From assembly GCA_002371615.1 (NCBI GenBank), contig DFGA01000038.1, positions 57,898-121,897 on the forward strand: a stretch of 64,000 nt of DNA. Reading direction: 5' to 3'. This document shows positions 43,194 through 52,468 of this stretch, piece by piece (the first letter of the stretch is position 1; the number at the start of each line of letters is the position of its first letter). The DNA is from Lachnospiraceae bacterium UBA3762 (lineage in GTDB: Bacteria > Bacillota > Clostridia > Lachnospirales > Lachnospiraceae). Under the pieces are notes generated by a model. That model was not told the DNA's origin, searched no databases, and saw only the letters and a list, made by a program, of their open reading frames with translations. Made by a program: the position numbers and the translations under genes.

Positions 43194-44390
43194 ATGTCAA
43201 AAAGAGTAGTACTTATTGTAATGGACAGCTTCGGAATAGGAGAAGAGCCGGATGCGGCTTCTTTCGGGGATGTCGGAACAAATACATTAAAATCATGTAC
43301 TTCCAGCGAGTATTTCAGAGCCGATAATCTTGCCAGAATGGGTCTTTTGAGAATTGACGGCATCAGTACGGCAAGGGAACTTCCCGAGGCCGGGATTGAG
43401 CCTTCCGGAGCGTACGCCCGGCTGCGCGAGAGCTCGATGGGAAAGGACACAACAATAGGGCACTGGGAGATTGCCGGGCTTATATCACCCGAGCCGCTTC
43501 CTACTTATCCCGAAGGATTTCCCGAAGAAGTTATTAAAGAGTTCGAGGAAAAAACAGGAAGAGGAGTGCTTTGCAATCTTCCGTATTCCGGTACAAAAGT
43601 TATTAACGATTACGGTGATGAGCATGTAAAAACCGGGAAGCTTATAGTTTATACCTCGGCAGATTCCGTTTTTCAGATCGCGGCGCATGAAGAGATCGTA
43701 CCGCCCGAAAAATTATACGATATCTGCAGAATAGCAAGAAATATTCTTGTAGGAAAGCATGGCGTCGGAAGGGTTATAGCAAGACCGTTTACCGGAACAA
43801 GCGGAAATTATGAGAGAACGCCGAGAAGACATGATTTTTCGCTGCTTCCTCCGAAAGATACTATGCTTGATGTTCTTTCGTCAAACGGCAAAGATGTGAT
43901 CGGAATCGGCAAGATACACGATATATTTGCGGGAAAGGGGCTTACCGAATACACATATACCACCGGTAATGAGGACGGAATCAATAAAACGGAAGAATAT
44001 CTGGATAAGGATTTTGACGGGCTCCTGTTTGTAAATCTTGTTGATTACGATATGCTCTATGGACACAGAAGGGACATAGACGGTTATGCAAAGGCGGTTG
44101 CGTACTTCGATGAACGGCTTCCGAAAATTGTATCAAAGCTTAAAAAGGACGACATTCTGATCATAACAGCGGATCACGGATGCGATCCGGCATACACGAA
44201 AACTACGGATCATACAAGGGAATATGTTCCGTTCCTCTGCTGCGGAGCGGATTTTGAGATGCCGGAAGGACTTAAGAGAGGAAATCTCGGAACACGCCCG
44301 ACATTTGCGGATATAGCGGCTTCGATCCTGACATATCTGGGGTTGCCGAAGGAGGAAACAGAAAAGATTTCCGGGGAAAATATACTGTAA
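43194..44390 (+). CDS. deoB: phosphopentomutase
   Basis: 398 residues, full length. Interconverts ribose/deoxyribose 1- and 5-phosphate in nucleoside salvage. Alkaline-phosphatase fold: VVLIVMDSFGIGEEPDA with the metal Asp, SSMGKDTTIGHWEIAG with the phosphorylated Thr, FVNLVDYDMLYGHRRD, and ITADHGCDPAYTKTTDHTRE with Asp/His ligands. ATG after GAAAGGATAGC. It stands alone between two AT-rich spacers, with no deoA, deoC or pnp-type phosphorylase beside it. Confidence 0.97.
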   Translation: MSKRVVLIVMDSFGIGEEPDAASFGDVGTNTLKSCTSSEYFRADNLARMGLLRIDGISTARELPEAGIEPSGAYARLRESSMGKDTTIGHWEIAGLISPEPLPTYPEGFPEEVIKEFEEKTGRGVLCNLPYSGTKVINDYGDEHVKTGKLIVYTSADSVFQIAAHEEIVPPEKLYDICRIARNILVGKHGVGRVIARPFTGTSGNYERTPRRHDFSLLPPKDTMLDVLSSNGKDVIGIGKIHDIFAGKGLTEYTYTTGNEDGINKTEEYLDKDFDGLLFVNLVDYDMLYGHRRDIDGYAKAVAYFDERLPKIVSKLKKDDILIITADHGCDPAYTKTTDHTREYVPFLCCGADFEMPEGLKRGNLGTRPTFADIAASILTYLGLPKEETEKISGENIL

Positions 44391-44634
44391 CCATGGAAAA
44401 TACAGGAAATCACATTTTATAATTGCGTGACACTTGTTAATGCGTGCTAACAAGAAAAATCAATATATTGTATAAAAAATTGAAAAAAACAAAAAAGAGC
44501 AACAATAAATAACATAGCGAAAAGCAAAACAAAGTGACAGAAAACATCGACTACCAGAGTCAACGATTTTTTGAATAAAATACGCACGTTATCAATGAAT
44601 TAAATAACATACCGAGCGATAAAGGAATGACAAG

Positions 44635-46236
44635 ATGGATGACAAACAGCTTAAGAGTGAAATAAAAAAGAGGAGAACCTTTGCGATAATATCCCATCCT
44701 GATGCAGGTAAGACTACTTTGACCGAAAAGTTTCTTCTATACGGCGGAGCTATTAATCTTGCAGGGTCCGTAAAGGGAAAGGCAACTGCGAGACATGCCG
44801 TATCGGACTGGATGGAGATAGAAAAGGAACGTGGTATATCGGTAACATCATCGGTCCTGCAGTTTAATTACGGGGGTTTTTGCATCAATATACTTGATAC
44901 TCCCGGACACCAGGACTTTTCCGAGGATACATACAGAACTCTTATGGCTGCGGATTCGGCTGTAATGGTCATTGATGCGGCAAAGGGTGTCGAGCCGCAG
45001 ACAAGGAAACTGTTCAAGGTCTGTGCGATGCGTAAGATCCCGATCTTTACGTTTATGAACAAACTTGACAGAGATGCAAGGGATCCTTTCGAACTGCTTG
45101 ATGATATTGAAAACGAGCTTGGAATACCGACGTGTCCCATGAACTGGCCTATAGGTTCAGGTAAGGATTTTAAAGGCGTGTATGACAGGGAACGCAGAAT
45201 TATCGTTGTATATTCGGATACGCAAAAGGGTACAAAGGAAGGACATACGGAGGAGATACCACTTACGGATAAGGAAAAACTTCTTGAAACCCTCGGAGAG
45301 AGTGCATTTGAGAAGCTGATGGAGGATGTGGAGCTTCTTGACGGGGCAGGCAGTGAATTTGATCAGGAAGAAGTAGATGCGGGTATGCTTTCGCCAGTAT
45401 TCTTCGGATCGGCACTTACAAATTTCGGCGTGGAACTATTCCTTCAAAATTTCCTGAAAATGACATCAAGCCCTCTTGCAAGGAAGGCTGATACCGGAAT
45501 AATCGAACCTTCTTCGGATGTGTTTTCGGCATTTGTATTTAAAATACAGGCAAATATGAACAAGGCTCACAGAGACAGGATAGCCTTTATGCGTATATGC
45601 TCCGGAAAGTTTACGGCTCAGATGGAGGTGCTTCACGTGCAGGGAGACAAAGTTATGAGACTCTCCCAACCGCAGCAGATGATGGCTAGTGAGCGCCATA
45701 TAGTAGATGAGGCGTATGCCGGAGATATAATCGGAGTGTTTGACCCCGGTATTTTTTCAATTGGGGATACGGTATGCTCACCTGACGCTAAATTTGCATA
45801 CGAGGGAATACCTACATTTGCTCCGGAGCATTTTGCGAGAGTGAGACAGATAGACACAATGAAGCGAAAGCAGTTTGTTAAGGGAATTACCCAGATAGCT
45901 CAGGAAGGCGCTATTCAGATATTTCACGAACTTAATACCGGACTTGAGGAAATAATAGTCGGCGTAGTGGGTGTGCTGCAGTTTGAAGTACTTAAATACA
46001 GACTTGAGAACGAATATAATGTTGAAATAAGGATGGACACGCTTCCTTACGAGCATATCAGATGGATAGCAAACGCAGGAGATATTGATATCAATAAGCT
46101 TTCGGGAACATCGGATATGAAGAAAGTCACGGATCTTAAGGACAGACCGCTGCTTCTGTTTATAAACAGCTGGAGTATCGGTATGACATTGGAAAGAAAT
46201 GAGGGCCTGGAACTTGAAGAGTTCTCGAGAAACTAG
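44635..46236 (+). CDS. prfC: peptide chain release factor 3
   Basis: 533 residues. GTPase that recycles RF1/RF2 after termination. G domain: SHPDAGKTTLTE (G1), ISVTSSVLQF (G2), DTPGHQDFSEDTYRT (G3), FMNKLDRDARDP (G4), then RF3-specific domains II and III (DNIEL-type TLPYEHIRW, FINSWSIGMTLERN). Full length. ATG after AAAGGAATGACAAG. It overlaps the downstream lipoprotein gene by 38 bp. The 244-bp spacer upstream is AT-rich, with the inverted repeat CTTGTTA (44433-44439) / TAACAAG (44448-44454). Confidence 0.96.
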   Translation: MDDKQLKSEIKKRRTFAIISHPDAGKTTLTEKFLLYGGAINLAGSVKGKATARHAVSDWMEIEKERGISVTSSVLQFNYGGFCINILDTPGHQDFSEDTYRTLMAADSAVMVIDAAKGVEPQTRKLFKVCAMRKIPIFTFMNKLDRDARDPFELLDDIENELGIPTCPMNWPIGSGKDFKGVYDRERRIIVVYSDTQKGTKEGHTEEIPLTDKEKLLETLGESAFEKLMEDVELLDGAGSEFDQEEVDAGMLSPVFFGSALTNFGVELFLQNFLKMTSSPLARKADTGIIEPSSDVFSAFVFKIQANMNKAHRDRIAFMRICSGKFTAQMEVLHVQGDKVMRLSQPQQMMASERHIVDEAYAGDIIGVFDPGIFSIGDTVCSPDAKFAYEGIPTFAPEHFARVRQIDTMKRKQFVKGITQIAQEGAIQIFHELNTGLEEIIVGVVGVLQFEVLKYRLENEYNVEIRMDTLPYEHIRWIANAGDIDINKLSGTSDMKKVTDLKDRPLLLFINSWSIGMTLERNEGLELEEFSRN

Positions 46237-47560
46237 ACATCCCGGCAAAATAGCATATGTTATAATAACGGCAGTGATCGCTTGCAGCCTGCATGGATGT
46301 GGCGTTTTACAGAAATTACAGAGTGAACAGCTTGCTTCTGAAAACGCAGAGGAGTCATCAGGTTCCGGTGCGATAAAGGTTATAGATATAAACGGTGATG
46401 TTCACGAAACAGGCGTTAACGTGATAGATGAAGGAGAGGCGGAGGACAACGCAGCTTCCTCGCTTCCCGAGAGAAATCTTGCACAGGTTGCACAGAATCT
46501 GTCGGTTTCCGATGATTCGGCATTTGCTTACAGTGAGCTCAGTGATTCGGCCAAAAACTGCTATATGGAGATTTATGCGATATTGACGGATCTTTTGGAA
46601 AAAGAGGAGCTTACAAGCAGGGATCCGGATGAGATCGACCTCGCTTTTCGTGCCGTTATGGTGGATCATCCCGAGATCTTCTATGTAAAAGGATATTCCA
46701 TAGGAAAATACATGAGCGGAAACGTTCTGAAGAAGATCGTCTTTTCCGGAACATATACAATGTCTGCCGAGGAAGCCGATGAAGGCCGGCGCGAGGTGGA
46801 AGATTATGTGGACAAAGTTGTAAGTGCCTATAACGGAGATGGCAGTGATTACGATAAGATCAAATATGTGTATGACTATCTTATCAAAAACAATGAGTAT
46901 GTTCCGGAATCAGAGAATAACCAGAATATACTGAGCGTTGTTGAAAACGGACAGACTGTCTGTCAGGGATATACAAAAGCTATGCAGCTGATTTTACGCC
47001 GTATGGGAATATTCTGTACTCTTGTCAATGGAACGGCCTGCGGAAGCGGAGGAGTTCCCAATGCGGAAGATCTTGCCGATGTCAAAAATGCCGAGTGGGG
47101 AGGGCATGTATGGAACATAGTCAGATGCAACGGGATGTATTATAATATCGACGTTACATGGGGAGACGCCGCAATAACACTGTTGAATACCGAGAATAAT
47201 TCGATGGATAATATTGCGGTTAACTATGAGTTCTTTCTTGTTGACGATGCAACACTTGATGAGACCCATAAGCCGGAGCCGGTTGTCGCAATGCCCTGTT
47301 GTAATTCGATGGAGGACAATTATTACATCCGTGAGGGACTGTATTTTACGGAAGCAGACCCGGACAAGTTCTACAGGGCATTTGAGTCCGCACTGGCCTC
47401 GGGGGAGAGTATAATGTTTATCAAGGCTTCTTCCGCGGATGTTTACGGGGAGTTAAAAAGACACCTGTTCGATGAACAGAATGTATTTGATTATCTCGGA
47501 AGGACTAACGTCAGGTATGTTGAGTTTGAAGAGAGAAATTTGATCATGATTTCTCTATGA
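46199..47560 (+). CDS. lipoprotein with transglutaminase-like cysteine protease domain
   Basis: 453 residues. N-terminal basic region, hydrophobic stretch and lipobox LHGC (Cys about residue 34), so a lipid-anchored exported protein. The transglutaminase core is complete: Cys in GQTVCQGYTKAMQLILRRMG (about 240), His in EWGGHVWNIV and Asp in NIDVTWGD. Regions on both sides are unrelated to known domains by eye. Such proteins cleave or cross-link peptides in the envelope; the substrate is unknown. The start at 46199 lies within prfC (overlap 38 bp); a TTG at 46214 in the same frame is another possibility and would shorten the basic end by five residues. Confidence 0.85.
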   Translation: MRAWNLKSSRETRHPGKIAYVIITAVIACSLHGCGVLQKLQSEQLASENAEESSGSGAIKVIDINGDVHETGVNVIDEGEAEDNAASSLPERNLAQVAQNLSVSDDSAFAYSELSDSAKNCYMEIYAILTDLLEKEELTSRDPDEIDLAFRAVMVDHPEIFYVKGYSIGKYMSGNVLKKIVFSGTYTMSAEEADEGRREVEDYVDKVVSAYNGDGSDYDKIKYVYDYLIKNNEYVPESENNQNILSVVENGQTVCQGYTKAMQLILRRMGIFCTLVNGTACGSGGVPNAEDLADVKNAEWGGHVWNIVRCNGMYYNIDVTWGDAAITLLNTENNSMDNIAVNYEFFLVDDATLDETHKPEPVVAMPCCNSMEDNYYIREGLYFTEADPDKFYRAFESALASGESIMFIKASSADVYGELKRHLFDEQNVFDYLGRTNVRYVEFEERNLIMISL

Positions 47561-47629
47561 AAAATAAACACGTTGTGTTAAAATCACTATTAACGTTTAC
47601 TGAAAGCGGAAAATTCTGGAGGAAAGACG

Positions 47630-47989
47630 ATGGAAGAAAACTACGCAAGTGATGAGGTATTGGGTGATGTCCGCATATCGGATGAGGTTGTTGCAAATAT
47701 AGCCGTTATTGCCGCAGGAGAGATCGAAGGTGTCTCCTATGTTGTGGGAAGCGGCAAGCCCAATGAGTTTAAGAATATTGTCGGTATCAAAAATCATACA
47801 AAAGATCTTCGCATTGAAGTGTGCGAAAGGATAGTATCGGTGGACATGGCAATTGTCGTCAAGTACGGTTATTCCCTTCCTGTTGTTGGCAAGGCAGTTC
47901 AGGAGCGCGTCAGATCATCTGTTGAAAATATGACGGGTCTTGAAGTTTCGGATGTGAATGTAAGGATCGCCGGTGTGGACTTAAAATGA
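47630..47989 (+). CDS. Asp23/Gls24 family envelope stress protein
   Basis: 119 residues, full length. DVRISDEVVANIAVIAAGEIEGVSYV and a later VDMAIVVKYGYSLPVVGKAVQERVRSSVENMTGL are the family pattern. Members attach to the inner membrane face and aid cell-wall homeostasis; they occur upstream of nusB in most Clostridia. RBS CTGGAGGAAAGACG. First gene of the nusB-recN operon. Confidence 0.95.
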   Translation: MEENYASDEVLGDVRISDEVVANIAVIAAGEIEGVSYVVGSGKPNEFKNIVGIKNHTKDLRIEVCERIVSVDMAIVVKYGYSLPVVGKAVQERVRSSVENMTGLEVSDVNVRIAGVDLK

Positions 47990-48005
47990 TTGGCGGGTCG
48001 AATAA

Positions 48006-48434
48006 ATGACAAGATCATTGGTAAGGGAGCATTTATTCAAGCTTCTGTTTCGAATCGAGTTTAATTCCCCGGAAGATATGCCGGAGCAGGTTCGTCTGTT
48101 CTTTGAGGATTCATTTGCAGACGAGGATCATGCAAGTACCGGATCGGATATACCAACGGGCGACAGGGACTATATCACGACCAAGTATGATCGTATCGTG
48201 GAACGGCTTCCGGAGATCGACGGTATGATCGACAGGTCGGCAAAGGGATGGAGCATATCAAGGATCGGTAAGGTAGAACTGTCGGTTCTAAGACTTGCCA
48301 TATATGAAATGCTGTATGATGATGATATCCCGGTAGGTGTTGCCATTGATGAGGCTGTCGAACTTGCCAAGAGATTCGGCCAGGACTCTTCCGGATCGTT
48401 TGTCAACGGGATTTTGGCAACGCTGGCAAAATAA
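48006..48434 (+). CDS. nusB: transcription antitermination factor NusB
   Basis: 142 residues, full length. Helical protein that joins NusE (S10) on boxA RNA in rRNA antitermination. Start RSLVREHLFKLLFRIEF, later SRIGKVELSVLRLAIYEMLY and PVGVAIDEAVELAKRFGQ...SGSFVNGILA, all family signatures. 17 bp after the Asp23 gene. Confidence 0.96.
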   Translation: MTRSLVREHLFKLLFRIEFNSPEDMPEQVRLFFEDSFADEDHASTGSDIPTGDRDYITTKYDRIVERLPEIDGMIDRSAKGWSISRIGKVELSVLRLAIYEMLYDDDIPVGVAIDEAVELAKRFGQDSSGSFVNGILATLAK

Positions 48435-48442
48435 TCTGTTTT

Positions 48443-49642
48443 ATGAATGTTTATACTGTCGGGCAGATCAATGCCTACATCAAAAATATGTTTACGCAGG
48501 ATTATTTCCTGCATTCTGTTATTGTGTCGGGAGAGGTAAGTAATCTAAAGTTCCACTCCTCAGGTCATATTTATTTCACTCTCAAAGATGAATCGGGAAT
48601 ACTCTCTGCCGTTATGTTTCGCTCAAATGCAGTTAAACTCCGGCAACAGTTATCCGACGGAGACAAGATCGAAGCATACGGATCGGTAAATATCTATGAA
48701 AAATCCGGCAGTTACCAAATGTATGTTACAAGCATCAAAAATGCCGGAGAAGGAGCGAAAAAAGAGGAACTTGAACGACTGAGGCAAAAACTGTCGGAAA
48801 TGGGAATGTTCGACCCCATGTACAAGAAACCTCTTCCCAAGTATTCTTTCAGGATTGGAGTGGTAACTTCGCCTACCGGCTCGGTAATACATGATATACG
48901 GCAGGTGGCATGTCGCCGTAATCCCGGTGTTGATATAGTTCTTCATCCGGCGAAGGTTCAGGGAGAAGGAGCGGCGCAATCGGTTATAAACGGAATAGAG
49001 ACTCTTGAGATGGAAGGCGTTGATGTTATTATAATCGGAAGAGGCGGTGGATCCGATGAGGACCTTTCCGCTTTCAATGATGAGGAGCTTGCGATGACGA
49101 TCTTTAACTGCCGGATTCCGGTAGTATCGGCAGTCGGCCATGGTGATGATGAGTCAATAACCGATCTTGTTGCCGATGTACATGCTCCTACGCCGTCAGC
49201 AGCAGCAGAACTTACGGTGTTTTTGTTTGAAGATTTTGTCAGGGATGTTAATATGAGGGTCATGACACTTGAACGTCTTATGCAAAAGCACATAGATAGT
49301 GTCCGTGAGGCGGTGCGTCATCGCGAACTCAGAATCGATGCACTAAGCCCGGCCTCAAAGATAAAACTGCAGCGCACCCTGTACGCGAATAAGTCTGAAA
49401 AACTTGAAGACCTTATGAACAGGAAACTTGACGCGGCAAAGCACAAGGTGCTTATATATATAGAAAAGTACAAGGCACTTTCGCCGATTGAAAAAATAGG
49501 ACACGGGTTTGCCGCGGTAACTGACATAAGAGGCCAAAGAGTTACCGATATAGAAAATGTAAGGCCCGGAGATCGGTTGAAACTTATAATGAGAGAAGGA
49601 TTGATCGAGGCGACGGCAACAAAGGTTGAGAAGAGGGAGTAA
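48443..49642 (+). CDS. xseA: exodeoxyribonuclease VII large subunit
   Basis: 399 residues. Catalytic subunit of the ssDNA exonuclease. N-terminal OB fold (NVYTVGQINAYIKNMF ... GEVSNLKFHSSGHIYF), then the nuclease domain with VVTSPTGSVIHDI, GRGGGSDEDLSAFNDEELA and SAVGHGDDESITDLVADVHA; the usual VGHETD reads VGHGDD here. Slightly short at the C-terminal coiled coil. Overlap-like spacing of one base to xseB. Confidence 0.96.
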   Translation: MNVYTVGQINAYIKNMFTQDYFLHSVIVSGEVSNLKFHSSGHIYFTLKDESGILSAVMFRSNAVKLRQQLSDGDKIEAYGSVNIYEKSGSYQMYVTSIKNAGEGAKKEELERLRQKLSEMGMFDPMYKKPLPKYSFRIGVVTSPTGSVIHDIRQVACRRNPGVDIVLHPAKVQGEGAAQSVINGIETLEMEGVDVIIIGRGGGSDEDLSAFNDEELAMTIFNCRIPVVSAVGHGDDESITDLVADVHAPTPSAAAELTVFLFEDFVRDVNMRVMTLERLMQKHIDSVREAVRHRELRIDALSPASKIKLQRTLYANKSEKLEDLMNRKLDAAKHKVLIYIEKYKALSPIEKIGHGFAAVTDIRGQRVTDIENVRPGDRLKLIMREGLIEATATKVEKRE

Positions 49643-49643
49643 A

Positions 49644-49826
49644 ATGACACTTGAAGAAACTTTTGAAAAGGTAGATGCCATAATGGAAAAACTCTCGGAT
49701 GATTCACTTCCGCTTGAAGAGTCCTTTTCCGTTTACAAAGAGGGAATGGAGCTTTTAGACGGGTGCAGGAAGATAATAGACGACGTTGAAAAGAAAGTTA
49801 CAGAACTGGCAGAAAATGATACTTGA
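49644..49826 (+). CDS. xseB: exodeoxyribonuclease VII small subunit
   Basis: 60 residues, slightly short of the usual 70-80. Two-helix protein that coats the XseA C-terminal arm. LEETFEKVDAIMEKLSDDSLPLEESFSVYKEGMELLDGCRKIIDD is the family signature. Start at 49644, one base after the xseA stop, with GAGGGAG just before. Overlaps dxs by 11 bp. The ispA gene usually following xseB is missing. Confidence 0.95.
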   Translation: MTLEETFEKVDAIMEKLSDDSLPLEESFSVYKEGMELLDGCRKIIDDVEKKVTELAENDT

Positions 49827-51681
49827 TTTGATTAACAAAACAAATGATATAAAAGATGTCGGAGCCGGAGATCTTGACGAACTTGCCCAGGAGATCCGCG
49901 ATTTTCTGATTGAAAAGATCAGTGTGAACGGAGGACATCTGGGTTCCAATCTGGGTGCGGTTGAGCTTACAATGGCACTGCATCTGGCGGCTGACCTTCC
50001 GAAGGATAAGATAGTGTGGGATGTGGGACATCAGAGCTACACACATAAGATACTTACCGGACGCAAGGATGAGTTCGATACGCTGCGGAAGTTTGGCGGT
50101 ATCAGCGGATTTCCGAAAAGAAGAGAGAGCAACTGCGATGCCTTTGATACAGGTCATTCTTCGACTTCTATATCGGCAGGATTGGGACTTGCAAAAGCCA
50201 GGGATCTTGCCGGCGAAGATTACGGTGTCTATGCGGTTATAGGAGACGGAGCGCTTACAGGCGGAATGGCATATGAGGCACTTAATAACGCTGCGTCCCT
50301 CAAGACTAATTATATAATCGTCCTTAACGACAACAACATGTCAATAGCTGAAAATGTAGGGGGAATGTCAAGCTATCTGCAGAATATTCGTACCGCGGAT
50401 GCATACAGGAACTTTAAGATGGGCCTTGAGGATGCACTCAATAAGATTCCCGGCGGTGTTGCCGTTGTTGATAAGCTGAAAAAATATAAGAGCAGCTTCA
50501 AGCAGCTCGTTGTTCCCGGAATGTTTTTTGAAGACATGGGCATCACCTATCTCGGACCTGTTGACGGACATGATATTAAGGCGATGGTTAAGGTCTTTGG
50601 AGAAGCAAGACGTTATCCTAAATGTGTAATAGTTCATGTACTGACACAAAAAGGAAAAGGATATGCTCCTGCAGAGCGCCATCCGGCAAGGTTTCACGGT
50701 GCGGAACCCTTTGACATAGAAACGGGACTTCCTGCCGTAAACCGTACAAAAGCGAATTATACCGATGTATTCTCGACGGTAATGATAAAACTCGGAGAGC
50801 GTAATCCGAAAGTATGCGCAATAACGGCTGCAATGCCCGACGGAACCGGACTCAAGCGATTTTCACGCAAGTATCCGGAGAGGTTCTTTGATGTGGGAAT
50901 AGCGGAGGAGCATGCCGTAACGTTTGCTGCGGGACTTGCAGCAGGCGGATTTATTCCTGTTGTTGCAATATATTCATCATTCCTGCAAAGGGCATATGAT
51001 CAGATAATACATGATGTCTGTATCCAGGATCTTCCGGTCGTGTTTGCCATCGACAGAGCAGGCATAGTCGGGGCAGACGGGGAGACCCATCAGGGGATAT
51101 TTGATCTTTCATACCTGTCAAGTATACCCAATATGACTATTATGGCACCCAAAAATAAATGGGAGCTTTCAGATATGCTAAAGTTTGCCGTCAGGTTCGG
51201 CGCTCCGATCGCCATCAGGTATCCGAGGGGCCTGGCTTATGACGGCCTTGAAGAGTACAGAAAACCGATAATACTCGGTCAGAGTGAGATCATATATGAA
51301 GAGTCGGAGATTGCGCTTTTTGCGGTAGGAAGCATGGTTAAAGTTGCGGAGCAGGTAAGAAGTGTTCTCAAGAACGAATACGGGAAGCATGTCTCAATTG
51401 TAAATGCCCGTTTTGTGAAACCTGTTGATAAAGAGATGGTGGGCTATCTCGCCAAGCAGCACAGGATCATCGTGACTATGGAAGAAAACGTCGGAAGTGG
51501 CGGATTTGGCGAAAAAGTACGGGAATGTGCCGACGATATGGGACTTGATGTTGAGGTCCTCGCGTGTGCCCTCCCGGACGATTATGTTGAGCATGGAAAC
51601 GTCAATATTCTTGCGCATGAGGTAGGTATAGACTGCGAATCTATAGTGGAGAAAATCATAGAGCATGAAAAAAAGGCTTGA
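49816..51681 (+). CDS. dxs: 1-deoxy-D-xylulose-5-phosphate synthase
   Basis: 621 residues, full length. Thiamine-diphosphate enzyme that starts the MEP isoprenoid path from pyruvate and glyceraldehyde 3-phosphate. GHQSYTHKILTGR, the ThDP motif GDGALTGGMAYEALNNA...NDNNMSI, YLGPVDGHD, EEHAVTFAAGLAAGG and DRAGIVGADGETHQG are all present. ATG at 49816 overlaps xseB and is followed by the usual family start; a longer frame to 49786 is inside xseB. Overlaps the TlyA gene by 17 bp. Confidence 0.97.
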   Translation: MILDLINKTNDIKDVGAGDLDELAQEIRDFLIEKISVNGGHLGSNLGAVELTMALHLAADLPKDKIVWDVGHQSYTHKILTGRKDEFDTLRKFGGISGFPKRRESNCDAFDTGHSSTSISAGLGLAKARDLAGEDYGVYAVIGDGALTGGMAYEALNNAASLKTNYIIVLNDNNMSIAENVGGMSSYLQNIRTADAYRNFKMGLEDALNKIPGGVAVVDKLKKYKSSFKQLVVPGMFFEDMGITYLGPVDGHDIKAMVKVFGEARRYPKCVIVHVLTQKGKGYAPAERHPARFHGAEPFDIETGLPAVNRTKANYTDVFSTVMIKLGERNPKVCAITAAMPDGTGLKRFSRKYPERFFDVGIAEEHAVTFAAGLAAGGFIPVVAIYSSFLQRAYDQIIHDVCIQDLPVVFAIDRAGIVGADGETHQGIFDLSYLSSIPNMTIMAPKNKWELSDMLKFAVRFGAPIAIRYPRGLAYDGLEEYRKPIILGQSEIIYEESEIALFAVGSMVKVAEQVRSVLKNEYGKHVSIVNARFVKPVDKEMVGYLAKQHRIIVTMEENVGSGGFGEKVRECADDMGLDVEVLACALPDDYVEHGNVNILAHEVGIDCESIVEKIIEHEKKA

Positions 51682-52468
51682 TGTTATACTTACCGAAAGA
51701 GGCTTAGCCGAATCGAGAGAAAAAGCAAAAGCGATAATCATGAGCGGCAACGTTTTTGTTAAAGGGGTACGCGAAGACAAAGCCGGTGCATCTTTTGATG
51801 AGAATGAGGAGGATATAGTAGTAAGGGAAAATCCTCTGAAATATGTCAGCCGCGGAGGATTGAAGCTTGAGAAGGCGATAAAAGAGTTCGGGATTGAACT
51901 TGACGGGTTCACCTGTATGGATATAGGCAGTTCGACAGGTGGATTTACCGATTGTATGCTCCAGAACGGGGCGATAAAAGTATACTCGATCGATGTCGGA
52001 ACGGCACAGCTTGCGTGGAAGCTCAGATGCGACGAGCGCGTTGTGTGCATGGAGAAGACGAACTTCAGGTACGTGACTGCTGAGCAGATACCTGATCCGA
52101 TTGATTTTGCATCTGCGGATGTATCATTCATTTCTCTTGATAAAATACTTCCGGCAGCATATCCGCTCCTTGGGGATAATGCCGGGATGGTATGTCTCAT
52201 TAAGCCGCAGTTTGAAGCCGGAAGGGATCAGGTAGGCAAAAAAGGAGTTGTCAGGGACAGAAGCACTCACGAAGAAGTCATAAATAAGGTCATAGGTTTT
52301 GCCGAGAATAACAGCTTTGCACCGACAGGACTTACCTATTCCCCTGTAAAAGGTCCCGAAGGAAACATAGAATATCTTATTTATCTTGAAAAAGACGGGG
52401 AATCCTTATCAGGAGAAATCAGAGACAATATTAAAATAACAGTTGATACCGCATTTGAGAGGCTGTAA
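51665..52468 (+). CDS. TlyA family rRNA (cytidine-2'-O)-methyltransferase
   Basis: 267 residues. N-terminal S4 domain (MKKRLDVILTERGLAESREK, 1-60) and a SAM-dependent FtsJ-like methyltransferase with DIGSSTGGFTDCMLQNGA, the AVDVG-like SIDVGTAQLAWKLR, ADVSFISLDKILPA and LIKPQFEAGRDQVGKKGVV. Mycobacterial TlyA methylates 16S and 23S rRNA and sets capreomycin sensitivity; Firmicutes members probably methylate one of them. Directly followed by nadK without a gap. Confidence 0.93.
   Translation: MKKRLDVILTERGLAESREKAKAIIMSGNVFVKGVREDKAGASFDENEEDIVVRENPLKYVSRGGLKLEKAIKEFGIELDGFTCMDIGSSTGGFTDCMLQNGAIKVYSIDVGTAQLAWKLRCDERVVCMEKTNFRYVTAEQIPDPIDFASADVSFISLDKILPAAYPLLGDNAGMVCLIKPQFEAGRDQVGKKGVVRDRSTHEEVINKVIGFAENNSFAPTGLTYSPVKGPEGNIEYLIYLEKDGESLSGEIRDNIKITVDTAFERL

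Noticed and set aside
44433..44454. Rex-type operator (TTGTTA...TAACAA) upstream of prfC
   Set aside because: The Rex consensus has six bases between these halves; here there are eight, and no Rex-type target gene follows.
47532..47556. Inverted repeat AGAGAAAT/ATTTCTCT at the end of the transglutaminase gene as a terminator
   Set aside because: No T-run follows on the plus strand and the stem is AT-rich inside the coding sequence; weak as a terminator.
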